Source of the DNA: an uncultured Ilumatobacter sp.
GTDB taxonomy: Bacteria; Actinomycetota; Acidimicrobiia; Acidimicrobiales; Ilumatobacteraceae
DNA length: 10,851 nt
NCBI GenBank assembly: GCA_937905835.1
Contig: CALCXK010000114.1
Location: 1-10,851 of the forward strand
Reading direction: 5' to 3'
Numbering within the stretch: position 1 is the first letter of the stretch; each line of letters opens with the position of its first letter. The notes under the pieces are model-generated. The model had not been told where the DNA came from and searched no databases. It saw only the letters and a program-made list of their open reading frames with translations. The translations under genes were made by a program, and so were the position numbers. Below, in pieces: positions 1 through 7,762 of the stretch.

Positions 1-42
1 CACGGTGATGGTCACGGTGATGGTCACGGCGATGGTCACGGC
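1..42 (+). repeat. 12-bp tandem repeat encoding HGDG units inside nuoL
   Basis: Three consecutive 12-base units (cacggtgatggt twice, then cacggcgatggt) and a partial fourth (cacggc) encode His-Gly-Asp-Gly repeats in frame with nuoL. They sit directly before a Pro-His-Glu-Ser stretch and a membrane helix. The array touches the window edge and may continue upstream. The multiple-of-three unit keeps the frame whatever the copy number. Confidence 0.9.
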
Positions 43-858
43 CCGCATGAGTCCGGCAAGCTGATCCTTGTTCCGATCGTCGTTCTGGCCGTCCTGGCAC
101 TCACCGCTGGATTCGCCAACCCCACGCCGCTCGCCGGTGACGCCTTGGGGCTCAACCTCGGTGAAGGTGTTGAGCTCATCAAGGAGTACGTCGAGCCCCG
201 GGCCCAAGCTGTCTCCCTCGATATCGCTGCCGGTCATGCAGGCGAATCGGTGCAGTTGCTTGAGCCGAGCTTTGTGCCTGCCGCCGGTGACAAAAAAGAT
301 GGCTGTGGTCGCTCGACTCCGGAAGTCGGCACTGTCTGCTACTTCCCGGCGGTGTCGCATGCCGTTCCAACGCTCAGTAAAATCCTGCTGTCGCTCGGTG
401 TCGTAGCCATTGGCTACGCCGCTGCGATCGGGTTCTGTATTGCCTTCTACAAGAACAAGCATCCGAAGCTGGTCGGCCTGACCGAGCGTTCCCGCGTCGC
501 TCGTGGGGGATACCTGTTCCTCAAAAACAAGTACTACCTCGATGCGCTGTACCAAAATGTTTTCGTCTACTTCGTCTCCCGTCCGCTCGCCAAGGCCACC
601 TACTGGTTCAACCAGAACGTGATTGACGCAGCAGTCGACGGCGTTGGCGCCGGCGGCAAACGCGCTGGTGAATTCGTCTACAAGAACATCGACCAGAAAC
701 TCGTCGACGGTGCAGTCAATGCATCGGGCACCGTCGCGTCGGAGACCGGCCGCGGCCTCCAGCCCATCCAGTCGGGCCGAGTCAACCATTACGCATCGCT
801 CCTCTTTGGCGCCGCCGCTGTTGGCGCCATTGTCCTCGTCATCCTCAACGTGAGCTGA
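1..858 (+). CDS. nuoL: NADH-quinone oxidoreductase subunit L, C-terminal part (5' end outside window)
   Basis: This is the last 285 residues of NuoL, the most distal antiporter-like proton-pumping subunit in the membrane arm of respiratory complex I. The reading frame is open from base 1, so the gene begins upstream. Visible in order are a His/Gly/Asp-rich loop (window residues 1-18), a membrane helix (about 21-39), a Gly/Cys-containing loop, and a second helix (about 121-150). The long amphipathic lateral-helix region then runs from TERSRVARGGYLFLKNKYY through the NVIDAAVDGVG motif. A second, similar motif (QKLVDGAVN) follows about 25 residues later, and the protein ends with the family's QSGRVNHYA stretch and a final membrane helix. 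The C-terminus is therefore complete. nuoM starts 13 nt downstream on the same strand, so the genes are co-transcribed. Family assignment is secure. The His/Asp repeat is the only unusual part. Confidence 0.95.
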   Translation, partial: HGDGHGDGHGDGHGPHESGKLILVPIVVLAVLALTAGFANPTPLAGDALGLNLGEGVELIKEYVEPRAQAVSLDIAAGHAGESVQLLEPSFVPAAGDKKDGCGRSTPEVGTVCYFPAVSHAVPTLSKILLSLGVVAIGYAAAIGFCIAFYKNKHPKLVGLTERSRVARGGYLFLKNKYYLDALYQNVFVYFVSRPLAKATYWFNQNVIDAAVDGVGAGGKRAGEFVYKNIDQKLVDGAVNASGTVASETGRGLQPIQSGRVNHYASLLFGAAAVGAIVLVILNVS

Positions 859-871
859 GAGAAATAGAATC

Positions 872-2464
872 ATGGAAACACTGACAGATCAAAACTTTTT
901 GCTGACGCTCGGCACCTTCTTGCCGCTCGTCGGCGTGCTGGTGATGATGCTCTGGCCCAAGGACGACGAGTCCGGCGTCAAGAGTGTCGGCATCGCCACT
1001 GCGGGGGCAACGCTGCTCGTGGGCATCTACACGCTCACACAGTTCGACTACTCACAGAGCGAGAAGATGCAGTTCGCCGTCGACGCCGAGTGGATCGAAG
1101 TGATTCGAGCCGGTTACACGATCGGCCTTGACGGCATCAGCCTTCCGTTGTACTTCCTGTCGATGTGCGTCACGTTCCTCGTGATGGTCTACACCTGGGA
1201 CAACATGCCTGATGCAGGCAACCCCAAGGCGTTCTACATCTTGATGCTTGTGCTGCAGACCGGTATGGCCGGCACCTTCATCAGCCAGGATCTCATCCTG
1301 TTCTTCGTCTTCTTCGAAGTCGTTCTGCTCCCGATGTACTTCATGATCGGTGTCTGGGGCGGCGAAGATCGCCAGTACGCCTCGCTGAAGTTCTTCCTCT
1401 ACACGATGTTCGGCTCGGCGTTTATGCTCGTCGCCTTCCTCGCCCTCTTCTTCCAGACCGGCGGCGAGAGCTTCGGATTCGCCTACCTCATAGAGATGGG
1501 CGCCAGCGTCGACCGCGACGTGCAGATCTGGATCTTCGCGGGCATGTTCCTCGGGTTTGCGGTCAAGGTGCCGATGTTCCCGTTCCACACTTGGCTGCCC
1601 GATGCTCACACTCAGGCACCCACGCAGGGCTCGGTCATCCTGGCTGCGATCTTGCTCAAGTTGGGAACCTATGGCTTCGTCCGCATCGCCATTCCAATGT
1701 TGCCCGAAGGAGCAAAGGCGTGGGCCCCGGCCATTGCGATTCTCGCCGTCATTGGCATCATCTACGGCGCCCTCGGGTGCCTGGCGCAGACCGACATGAA
1801 GCGCCTGATCGCGTTTTCATCAGTTGCTCACATGGGCTACGTGATGCTCGGCATCTCGACGCTCACCGAGTTTGGCATTAACGCTGCGCTGTTCGGCATG
1901 GTCGCTCACGGTTTGATTACGGGCATGCTCTTCTTCGTTGCTGGTTCGGTCAAACACCGTTTCCACACGCTCGAAATCAGTCGTCTTGGAGGCATGCTCA
2001 TCCAGATGCCGAAGATGGGCTGGATCCTCGGCTTTGCAACGATGGCTTCCCTCGGCTTGCCCGGTCTTGCAGGCTTCTGGGGTGAATTTCCCGCCATCCT
2101 CTCGGCGTACCAGCCAGGGTTCGGTCTGAACGAAGTGCTCTTCCGGGTCTGCATGGTCATCGCAGCTCTCGGTACCGTGCTGGCCGCGGCCTATCTTCTT
2201 TGGCTCTACCAGCGCGCCGCCTTCGGCCAGCCGAAGGAAGAGTTCTCCGGTGGCGCAGCACACAGCCTGAGCGCCGGGGCCAGTGAGCACGCTGACGCCG
2301 ATCACGACTCCGACATCCGCGACGTGCAGCCCACCGAGTGGATGGCCTGGACGCCGTTCCTCATCGCCATCGTCGTCTTTGGTGTGTATCCGCAGCTGAT
2401 GTTCAAGGTGATGGACCCTGCAGTCACCCAGATGGTTCACACCCTCGGGAAGTCACTGGGCTGA
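872..2464 (+). CDS. nuoM: NADH-quinone oxidoreductase subunit M
   Basis: This is the middle antiporter-like proton-translocating subunit of complex I, an integral membrane protein of 530 aa, close to the usual length. The functional charges of the family are present. Glu149 lies in FFVFFEVVLLP, matching E. coli Glu144. Lys232 and His239 lie in VKVPMFPFHTWLPDAH, matching Lys234 in the discontinuous helix 7. Lys263 lies in LLKLGTYGF (E. coli Lys265) and Glu405 in GFWGEFPA (E. coli Glu407). E. coli equivalents are from knowledge of the family. A His/Asp/Ser-rich loop, EHADADHDSD (residues 472-481), precedes the last membrane helix. The ATG lies 13 nt after the nuoL stop, with only a weak purine-rich GAGA upstream. 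The stop overlaps the nuoN start by one base (TGATG), implying translational coupling. Confidence 0.97.
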   Translation: METLTDQNFLLTLGTFLPLVGVLVMMLWPKDDESGVKSVGIATAGATLLVGIYTLTQFDYSQSEKMQFAVDAEWIEVIRAGYTIGLDGISLPLYFLSMCVTFLVMVYTWDNMPDAGNPKAFYILMLVLQTGMAGTFISQDLILFFVFFEVVLLPMYFMIGVWGGEDRQYASLKFFLYTMFGSAFMLVAFLALFFQTGGESFGFAYLIEMGASVDRDVQIWIFAGMFLGFAVKVPMFPFHTWLPDAHTQAPTQGSVILAAILLKLGTYGFVRIAIPMLPEGAKAWAPAIAILAVIGIIYGALGCLAQTDMKRLIAFSSVAHMGYVMLGISTLTEFGINAALFGMVAHGLITGMLFFVAGSVKHRFHTLEISRLGGMLIQMPKMGWILGFATMASLGLPGLAGFWGEFPAILSAYQPGFGLNEVLFRVCMVIAALGTVLAAAYLLWLYQRAAFGQPKEEFSGGAAHSLSAGASEHADADHDSDIRDVQPTEWMAWTPFLIAIVVFGVYPQLMFKVMDPAVTQMVHTLGKSLG

Positions 2465-3996
2465 TGCTCGCTTCCCTCTTCGCACAAGCGACCGACTGGG
2501 TCGCGCCAACGATCGATTGGCATGCCATCGCGCCTGAGCTCGTGCTCGTCGTCGGCATCAACATCATCCTGCTGCTTGATCTCAGCCTTGCCGACGCGAA
2601 GAAATGGATGCTGGCCACACTCACGGGATTCGTCATGCTCGGGGCACTCGTCCCGGTCGTCACGCTCTTTGTGATCGGTGACGACTCCCGGTCGATGTTC
2701 GGCGGTCGCTATGTGATCGACGAGTACGCACTTGTCCTCAAGGGGTTCTTCTTATTGGTTGCCTACGTGGTGATCTTGATGAGCCAGACCGAACTTGAAG
2801 AGGGCAGCTACTACCAGGGTGAGTTCTACGTCTTGATGCTGTGCTCGGTGCTCGGCATGGTGATGATGACCTCATCGCGTGACCTCGTCTCGATCTTCGT
2901 CGCACTCGAACTGTTGTCCATCCCGGCCTACATGTTGGCTGCCTGGAACAAGCGCAATCCCAAGTCGAACGAAGCGGGCATGAAGTACTACCTGCTCGGC
3001 GTGTTCGCCTCGGCGATCATGTTGTACGGCATGAGTCTGCTGTTCGGCGCAACCAACTCGACGCTGCTCACCGAGATCGGTGCCACGCTGGTCGACGGCA
3101 GCCTGAGCGGCATCGAAGTCGTCGGGGTCGTGTTCATCATCTCCGGATTCGCCTTCAAGATCTCGGCGGTCCCGTTCCATACGTGGGCGCCTGACACGTA
3201 CGAAGGTGCGCCGACACCGGTCACTGCGTTTTTGTCGGTGGCCTCGAAGGCCGCCGGCTTCGTCGCACTCGTGACGATCATCTACTTGGCCTTTCCGAAC
3301 GCCTCGGACGTGTACCAGCCGTTCATCTGGGTCCTGGCGGCACTGACAATGACGGTCGGCAACGTGCTCGCCCTTCGCCAAACCAACATTGTCCGCATGC
3401 TGGCGTACTCATCGGTCAGCCAGGGTGGCTTCATCCTGATGCCGCTGGCGTTCGCCGGTGAGGCCAATGCGTCGGGTTCCGCCCTCAACGCTGTGGTCGT
3501 CTATCTGCTCGTTTACGGCTTCATGAACCTGGGTGCGTTCGCCACCGTGATTGCCGTGAGCCGCAAGACTCGCAGCGGTGAGATCTCCAGCTTCGGTGGT
3601 CTCTTCGGATATGCACCTGGCATGGCTGTTCTGGTCACGGTGTTCTTTGCGTCGCTCGCCGGCATCCCACCGCTCGGTGGCTGGTTCGCCAAGTTCAACG
3701 CTTTCAAGGCCGTGCTCGACGCTCAGAACAGTTGGGCGTACGTGCTGGCTTCGATCGCTGCGGTCAACACGGTCATCTCGGCTGCGTACTACATGAAGGT
3801 GCTCCGTACCGTCTGGATGGACGAAGCCCCTGACGGCGACACGAGCCCGATCAACACGCCCAGCCCGATCAAGGCTGCGCTCGGACTCACCCTCGTCGGC
3901 ACCCTCGTCGTCGGTGTGTACCCACAGTCGGTTGCCAACTTCGGCGACCTTGAAGACCTCACGGGCACCACCGAACTGGTCGTCGGCGCCGGCTGA
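2464..3996 (+). CDS. nuoN: NADH-quinone oxidoreductase subunit N
   Basis: This is the antiporter-like subunit nearest the hydrophilic arm of complex I, a polytopic membrane protein of 510 aa. The open frame extends upstream to 2338, but homology begins at the ATG at 2464 (MLASLF), which overlaps the nuoM stop as TGATG. The upstream 42 codons are out-of-frame nuoM sequence. The conserved ion-path residues are Glu149 (VALELLSIPAY), Lys232 (FKISAVPFHTWAPD), Lys262 (SVASKAAGF) and Lys410 (GGWFAKFNAF). These correspond to E. coli Glu133, Lys217, Lys247 and Lys395. It closes the nuo operon, because the next gene is convergent. The 126-nt gap after the stop shows no convincing intrinsic terminator, only very short inverted repeats. 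Confidence 0.97.
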   Translation: MLASLFAQATDWVAPTIDWHAIAPELVLVVGINIILLLDLSLADAKKWMLATLTGFVMLGALVPVVTLFVIGDDSRSMFGGRYVIDEYALVLKGFFLLVAYVVILMSQTELEEGSYYQGEFYVLMLCSVLGMVMMTSSRDLVSIFVALELLSIPAYMLAAWNKRNPKSNEAGMKYYLLGVFASAIMLYGMSLLFGATNSTLLTEIGATLVDGSLSGIEVVGVVFIISGFAFKISAVPFHTWAPDTYEGAPTPVTAFLSVASKAAGFVALVTIIYLAFPNASDVYQPFIWVLAALTMTVGNVLALRQTNIVRMLAYSSVSQGGFILMPLAFAGEANASGSALNAVVVYLLVYGFMNLGAFATVIAVSRKTRSGEISSFGGLFGYAPGMAVLVTVFFASLAGIPPLGGWFAKFNAFKAVLDAQNSWAYVLASIAAVNTVISAAYYMKVLRTVWMDEAPDGDTSPINTPSPIKAALGLTLVGTLVVGVYPQSVANFGDLEDLTGTTELVVGAG

Positions 3997-4122
3997 AACC
4001 GCCGAGCAGTGTTCAACTGACGCGCGACTGGCCTGTTCTCACGCGCCGCACCCGACTTTCATGTGAGTGATTCCGGCATCGTTGCCCGCTTCTGCTCACG
4101 CAAAACACACGAACGCCAGCGG

Positions 4123-4698
4123 TCAGAAGTCAGCGTCGAACGATGCGATGGCGCTCGCCAGTGCAGCGAGGGTGATCGGCCCGGCGACGCCGTCGACGGT
4201 CAGATTGCTGTCCTCCTGGAATCGGCGGACACCGCCAGCGGTTCCCGGGCCGAACAGCCCGTCATCAGCACCGGTGGGCAGGAGCCCGAGCGTGATGAGA
4301 TCGCCTTGCAACTGTTTCGAACGAGGTCCTTTGACGCCGAATTTGAGCGTGCCCTCGGCAGGCTCATCGACGAAGACGAGTTCGGTCGTCGTCGGCGGCA
4401 CCGTGGTCTCGGATGAAACCGTCGTTGTCGGTTCGGTCGACGTCGTTGCTGAGACCGTGGTCGACGTCGTTGCGGTGATGACGGTAGTGGTTGATGGCAC
4501 TGATGTCGTCGGATCGGCAATGGCCGAGATCGACGGGCGCGTGTCGCCGCCGGTCGGGGCACCGGGAACTGCTACATCACTCCGAGGGCCGGCTCCGCAG
4601 GCTGCCAATATTGCGATGGTCGCACCCCACAATCCGACTGTCCGCAAGCAGCTCACCTTGATAGCTTGCCTCACGGGGACGGCGAGCGTCCTGCGCAT
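4123..4698 (-). CDS. Putative lipoprotein with Thr/Ser-rich linker and C-terminal peptidoglycan-binding domain
   Basis: A small secreted protein, predicted to be lipid-anchored at the outer face of the membrane and to bind cell wall. From the ATG at 4698 it has 191 aa. A basic N-region leads into the hydrophobic VGLWGATIAILAAC, whose LAAC is a lipobox with Cys34 as the lipidation site. A low-complexity tether of Thr, Ser, Val and Pro spans roughly residues 55-115. A peptidoglycan-binding type 1 domain follows: FGVKGPRSKQLQ, then a leucine-rich helix, DGLFGPGTAGGVRRFQ, and VDGVAGPITLAAL. The ATG has GGTGGA nine bases upstream. An internal GTG at 4656 would give 177 aa with the Cys at position 20, a more ordinary signal-peptide length, so the start is uncertain. 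No catalytic domain is present. It is convergent with nuoN and divergent from the methyltransferase gene. Its exact role is unknown. Confidence 0.8.
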   Translation of the reverse strand: MRRTLAVPVRQAIKVSCLRTVGLWGATIAILAACGAGPRSDVAVPGAPTGGDTRPSISAIADPTTSVPSTTTVITATTSTTVSATTSTEPTTTVSSETTVPPTTTELVFVDEPAEGTLKFGVKGPRSKQLQGDLITLGLLPTGADDGLFGPGTAGGVRRFQEDSNLTVDGVAGPITLAALASAIASFDADF

Positions 4699-4765
4699 TC
4701 GGAAATATCCACCGATTCGCTCTGCAGCAGACGATCTCGGTCGCTTTTCGGGAAGACTCTGCCGG

Positions 4766-5746
4766 GTGGTGCCCTTCGACGAGTTCATGCAAGATGCGCT
4801 GTATGGCGAGGCAGGATTTTACACCAAGCCGGACGGAGGACATGCCGGTCGTCGTGGCGACTTCTTGACGTCGCCCGAGGTCGGGCCGCTCTTCGGCGCG
4901 GTCGTTGGCAACTACCTCGACGCCGTCTGGACGCGCATCGGTGAGCCGGCTGAGTTCACGGTGGTCGACGTCGGTGCGGGCCCCGGGACGCTTGCCCGTT
5001 CGATCGCCGCGGCGAAGCCGCGCTGCTTCGATGCCATGCGGTTCATCGCTGTCGAACTGTCGGCGGGTCAGCGTGACCGTCACCCTGCAAACATTGAATC
5101 GACCGCGTCGATGCCGGTTGAACCGTTCGATGGCGTGGTGATTGCGAACGAGTTGCTCGACAATCTTCCGTTCCGTCTGGCTGTCTTCGACAACGGTTGG
5201 CGTGAGGCCTACATCGACTGTGATGCCGACGGTCGCCCGATTGAGACTCTCTCGGCGCCCTTCGATCCGATACCCTCGCAGCTCCTCCGGACGGCGACGC
5301 TCGGTGCCCGGGTCCCGTTGGTCGAGCAGGCGCGCGAGTGGGTCGAAGCTGCGCGGCAACTCGTTCGCAACGGGACGGTGCTCGTCTTCGACTACGGAGT
5401 GCCGCTGACCGCCGAGCTCGCTCAGCGGCCCTGGCGTGACTGGCTCCGGACCTACCGTGGCAACGAGCGCGGGGGGCATTACCTCAGCGCGCCCGGCAGC
5501 CAGGACATCACGACCGACGTCCCGTTTGATCAACTGCCAGAACCTGATGCGCTCCGATCCCAGGCACAGTTTCTTCAGCTGTGGGGGATCGACGACCTGG
5601 TCGACGAGGGCAAACGGATCTGGCAAGAGCAGGCGGCCCGGCCCGGCCTCGAGGCACTGAAGATGCGCAGCCGAGTCAGCGAATCAGAAGCGCTCCTCGA
5701 CCCATCGGGCCTCGGGTCGTTCCTCGTCGCCGAGTGGCAGGCCTGA
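4766..5746 (+). CDS. SAM-dependent methyltransferase, COG1565 / MidA / NDUFAF7 family
   Basis: A predicted class I protein methyltransferase of 326 aa from the GTG at 4766. Family landmarks run the whole length: FDEFMQDALYGEAGFYT, RRGDFLTSPEVGPLFG (residues 29-44), the SAM-binding glycine loop VVDVGAGPGTL (66-76), IANELLDNLPFRL (126-138), LVFDYG (206-211), and TYRGNERGGHYLSAPGSQDI (229-248). The mitochondrial relative NDUFAF7 methylates an arginine of complex I subunit NDUFS2 (bacterial NuoD); bacterial substrates are not generally known. The start is uncertain. The frame is open far upstream to 4067, but that stretch is antisense to the lipoprotein gene. GTG 4766 or 4769 keeps the conserved FDEFM, with GGGAAGA upstream. 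The family usually has about 15-20 more residues before that motif, so a rarer upstream start is possible. It lies on the same strand as, but separated from, the nuo operon and acs. Confidence 0.85.
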   Translation: MVPFDEFMQDALYGEAGFYTKPDGGHAGRRGDFLTSPEVGPLFGAVVGNYLDAVWTRIGEPAEFTVVDVGAGPGTLARSIAAAKPRCFDAMRFIAVELSAGQRDRHPANIESTASMPVEPFDGVVIANELLDNLPFRLAVFDNGWREAYIDCDADGRPIETLSAPFDPIPSQLLRTATLGARVPLVEQAREWVEAARQLVRNGTVLVFDYGVPLTAELAQRPWRDWLRTYRGNERGGHYLSAPGSQDITTDVPFDQLPEPDALRSQAQFLQLWGIDDLVDEGKRIWQEQAARPGLEALKMRSRVSESEALLDPSGLGSFLVAEWQA

Positions 5747-5790
5747 ATCGAGCGCATGGGGGCGCTCTGGGAGTCTGGCGGCTGACCTGT

Positions 5791-5805
5791 CTGATCTACG
5801 ATCAG
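5791..5805. promoter_or_regulatory. Perfect inverted repeat over the acs promoter, candidate operator
   Basis: CTGATC-TAC-GATCAG is a perfect 6-bp inverted repeat with a 3-bp centre. It overlaps the putative -10 hexamer (5797-5802) and ends four bases before the acs ATG. A protein bound here would block initiation, as expected for a repressor operator. No regulator is identified, and a 6-bp-arm palindrome can occur by chance. Confidence 0.4.
5797..5802 (+). promoter_or_regulatory. Putative -10 element of acs, leaderless arrangement
   Basis: TACGAT matches the TAnnnT core of a sigma-70-type -10 box and lies seven bases before the acs ATG. Transcription would then start at or next to the A of ATG. 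There is no Shine-Dalgarno in the 20 bases upstream. No good -35 hexamer is seen at 16-18 bp. Confidence 0.45.
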
Positions 5806-5809
5806 TTGC

Positions 5810-7762
5810 ATGAGTGACGAGCAGCACGACGCCATCGACGCCCTTGCTTCGGAGAACCGGACGTTTCCACCGTCCGACGCCTTCAAGGCTGACACCCTGG
5901 TCGCCGGTACGGAACTCTATGACGAAGCCAACGCCGACGACGAGGCGTTCTGGGCCCGCCAGGCGAGCGAACTCGTCGAGTGGTTCGAGCCATGGGACAC
6001 CGTGCTCGATTGGCAGTTGCCCTACGCCAAGTGGTTTGAGGGCGGCACGCTCAACGTGGCGCACAACTGCCTCGATCGGCACGTCCATGCCGGTCACGGT
6101 GGCAGGGTTGCCATTCATTGGGAAGGTGAGCCCGGCGACACGCGGACGATCACGTATCAGGACCTGCTCGACGAAGTCTGCCAGTTCTCCAATGCGTTGA
6201 AGCACCTCGGCGTCGAGAAGGGCGACCGGGTCAACATCTACCTTCCAATGATTCCGGAGGCAGTAGTTGCGATGCTCGCATGCGCCCGCATCGGCGCCGC
6301 GCATAGCGTCGTCTTCGGGGGGTTCTCGAGCCAATCGCTCAGCGACCGTATCAACGACGCCGAAGCCAAGGTGCTGATCACCGCCGACGGCGGCTACCGG
6401 CGCGGCGAGGTCTTCCCGCTCAAGCCTGCTGCCGACGAGGCCTGCGAATCGACGCCGACGATTGAGCACGTCGTTGTGGTCAAGCGTGGTGGCAACGATG
6501 TCGACATGGCCGAGGGCCGTGACCACTGGTACCACGACCTCCTCGACGGCGCGTCTACCGACTGTCCCGCCGAGCCGATGGAAGCCGAACACCTCCTCTT
6601 CCTTCTCTACACCTCGGGCACGACTGGCAGGCCAAAGGGCATCATGCACACCACCGGCGGCTATCTCACCCAGGCCACCTATACGCACAAGTACGTGTTC
6701 GACCTCAAGCCCGAGACCGACGTGTTCTGGTGCACCGCCGACGTCGGCTGGATCACCGGCCACAGCTACATCGTGTACGGGCCACTGTCGAACGGTTGCA
6801 CCCAGGTGATGTACGAGGGTGTCCCCAATTTTCCGGGCAACGACCGTTTCTGGGAGCTTGTCGAGAAGTACGGCGTCACGATCTTTTACACCGCACCCAC
6901 GGCGATCCGTACCTTCATGAAGTGGGGTGCTCAAGAGCCAGCGAAGCACGACCTCTCGTCGTTGCGGCTACTTGGGACGGTCGGTGAGCCGATCAACCCC
7001 GAAGCGTGGATGTGGTATCACGACACGATCGGCGGCCGACGCTGCCCGATTGTCGACACCTGGTGGCAGACCGAAACAGGCGGCATCATGATCAGCCCGC
7101 TGCCTGGAGCGACCACCACGAAGCCGGGCTCGGCGACGTTCCCACTGCCGGGTGTGTCGGCTGAACTCGTCGACGACGATGCGAACGCGGTTTCCCTGGG
7201 CGGCGGCTACCTGACGCTCACGCGTCCGTGGCCCGGCATGCTCCGCGGTATCTGGGGTGATGCCGAGCGATACCAGGAAACGTACTGGTCACGCTTCGAA
7301 GGCCGCTACTTTGCCGGGGACGGCGCCAAGCTCGACGACGACGGATACCTCTGGCTCCTCGGGCGCGTCGACGATGTCATGAACGTGTCAGGGCACCGCA
7401 TCTCGACCACAGAGGTCGAGTCGGCGCTCGTGTCGCACCCGGCAGTGGCCGAGGCTGCGGTCGTCGGTGCTTCCGATGAAACGACCGGCCAGGCGATCAT
7501 CGCGTACGTGATCCTGCGTGAAGGAGAGGATGCCAACGAGCAAGAGCTCCGGAATCACGTCGCCGGCGAGATCGGAGCGATTGCTAAGCCGAAGCGGGTC
7601 TACATCACACCTGACCTGCCAAAGACCCGTTCGGGCAAGATCATGCGCCGACTGCTTCGTGATGTGGCCGAAGGCCGGAACATCGGTGACACCACCACGC
7701 TCGCCGACAGTTCGATCATTGACGAACTCCAGGCGAAAGCTGCCGCGTCGACCGACGACTGA
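5810..7762 (+). CDS. acs: Acetyl-CoA synthetase (AMP-forming acetate-CoA ligase)
   Basis: This cytoplasmic enzyme activates acetate to acetyl-CoA through acetyl-AMP, feeding the TCA/glyoxylate cycles. It has 650 aa, the standard Acs length. The N-terminal domain (from about residue 40) is followed by the nucleotide-binding loop YTSGTTGRPKGI (267-278). DTWWQTETGG (416-425) carries Trp419, equivalent to Salmonella Trp414, which limits the pocket to acetate. Ile315, Thr316 and Val391 line the same pocket, where Salmonella has Val, Thr, Val. YFAGDGAKLDDDGY and LGRVDDVMNVSGHR form the hinge region. PKTRSGKIMRR carries the catalytic Lys610, the site of reversible acetylation in many bacteria. The gene appears monocistronic: 63 bp separate it from the upstream gene, with its own -10 element and palindrome, and it ends convergent with yajQ. 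The start follows homology and the only well-placed ATG. Confidence 0.97.
   Translation: MSDEQHDAIDALASENRTFPPSDAFKADTLVAGTELYDEANADDEAFWARQASELVEWFEPWDTVLDWQLPYAKWFEGGTLNVAHNCLDRHVHAGHGGRVAIHWEGEPGDTRTITYQDLLDEVCQFSNALKHLGVEKGDRVNIYLPMIPEAVVAMLACARIGAAHSVVFGGFSSQSLSDRINDAEAKVLITADGGYRRGEVFPLKPAADEACESTPTIEHVVVVKRGGNDVDMAEGRDHWYHDLLDGASTDCPAEPMEAEHLLFLLYTSGTTGRPKGIMHTTGGYLTQATYTHKYVFDLKPETDVFWCTADVGWITGHSYIVYGPLSNGCTQVMYEGVPNFPGNDRFWELVEKYGVTIFYTAPTAIRTFMKWGAQEPAKHDLSSLRLLGTVGEPINPEAWMWYHDTIGGRRCPIVDTWWQTETGGIMISPLPGATTTKPGSATFPLPGVSAELVDDDANAVSLGGGYLTLTRPWPGMLRGIWGDAERYQETYWSRFEGRYFAGDGAKLDDDGYLWLLGRVDDVMNVSGHRISTTEVESALVSHPAVAEAAVVGASDETTGQAIIAYVILREGEDANEQELRNHVAGEIGAIAKPKRVYITPDLPKTRSGKIMRRLLRDVAEGRNIGDTTTLADSSIIDELQAKAAASTDD

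Noticed and set aside
2338..2463. 42-codon N-terminal extension of nuoN
   Set aside because: It lies inside nuoM in another frame, and the TGATG overlap with an ATG at 2464 matches the NuoN N-terminus.
3997..4122. Possible terminator between nuoN and the convergent lipoprotein gene
   Set aside because: Only 4-5 bp inverted repeats (CAGT-GTTCA-ACTG and GCGCG...CGCGC) are present, with no U-tract.
4067..4765. Long N-terminal extension of the methyltransferase frame
   Set aside because: It overlaps the lipoprotein gene on the other strand and shows only low-complexity antisense residues. Family homology starts at about 4766.
4577..5626. 349-codon minus-strand ORF opposite the methyltransferase
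   Set aside because: It is antisense to a gene with clear family motifs, has Arg/Glu-rich shadow composition, and overlaps the lipoprotein gene in a different frame.
5684..6949. 421-codon minus-strand ORF opposite acs
   Set aside because: It is antisense to the well-supported acs frame and shows no recognisable domain. Long antisense frames are expected from GC-rich codon bias.
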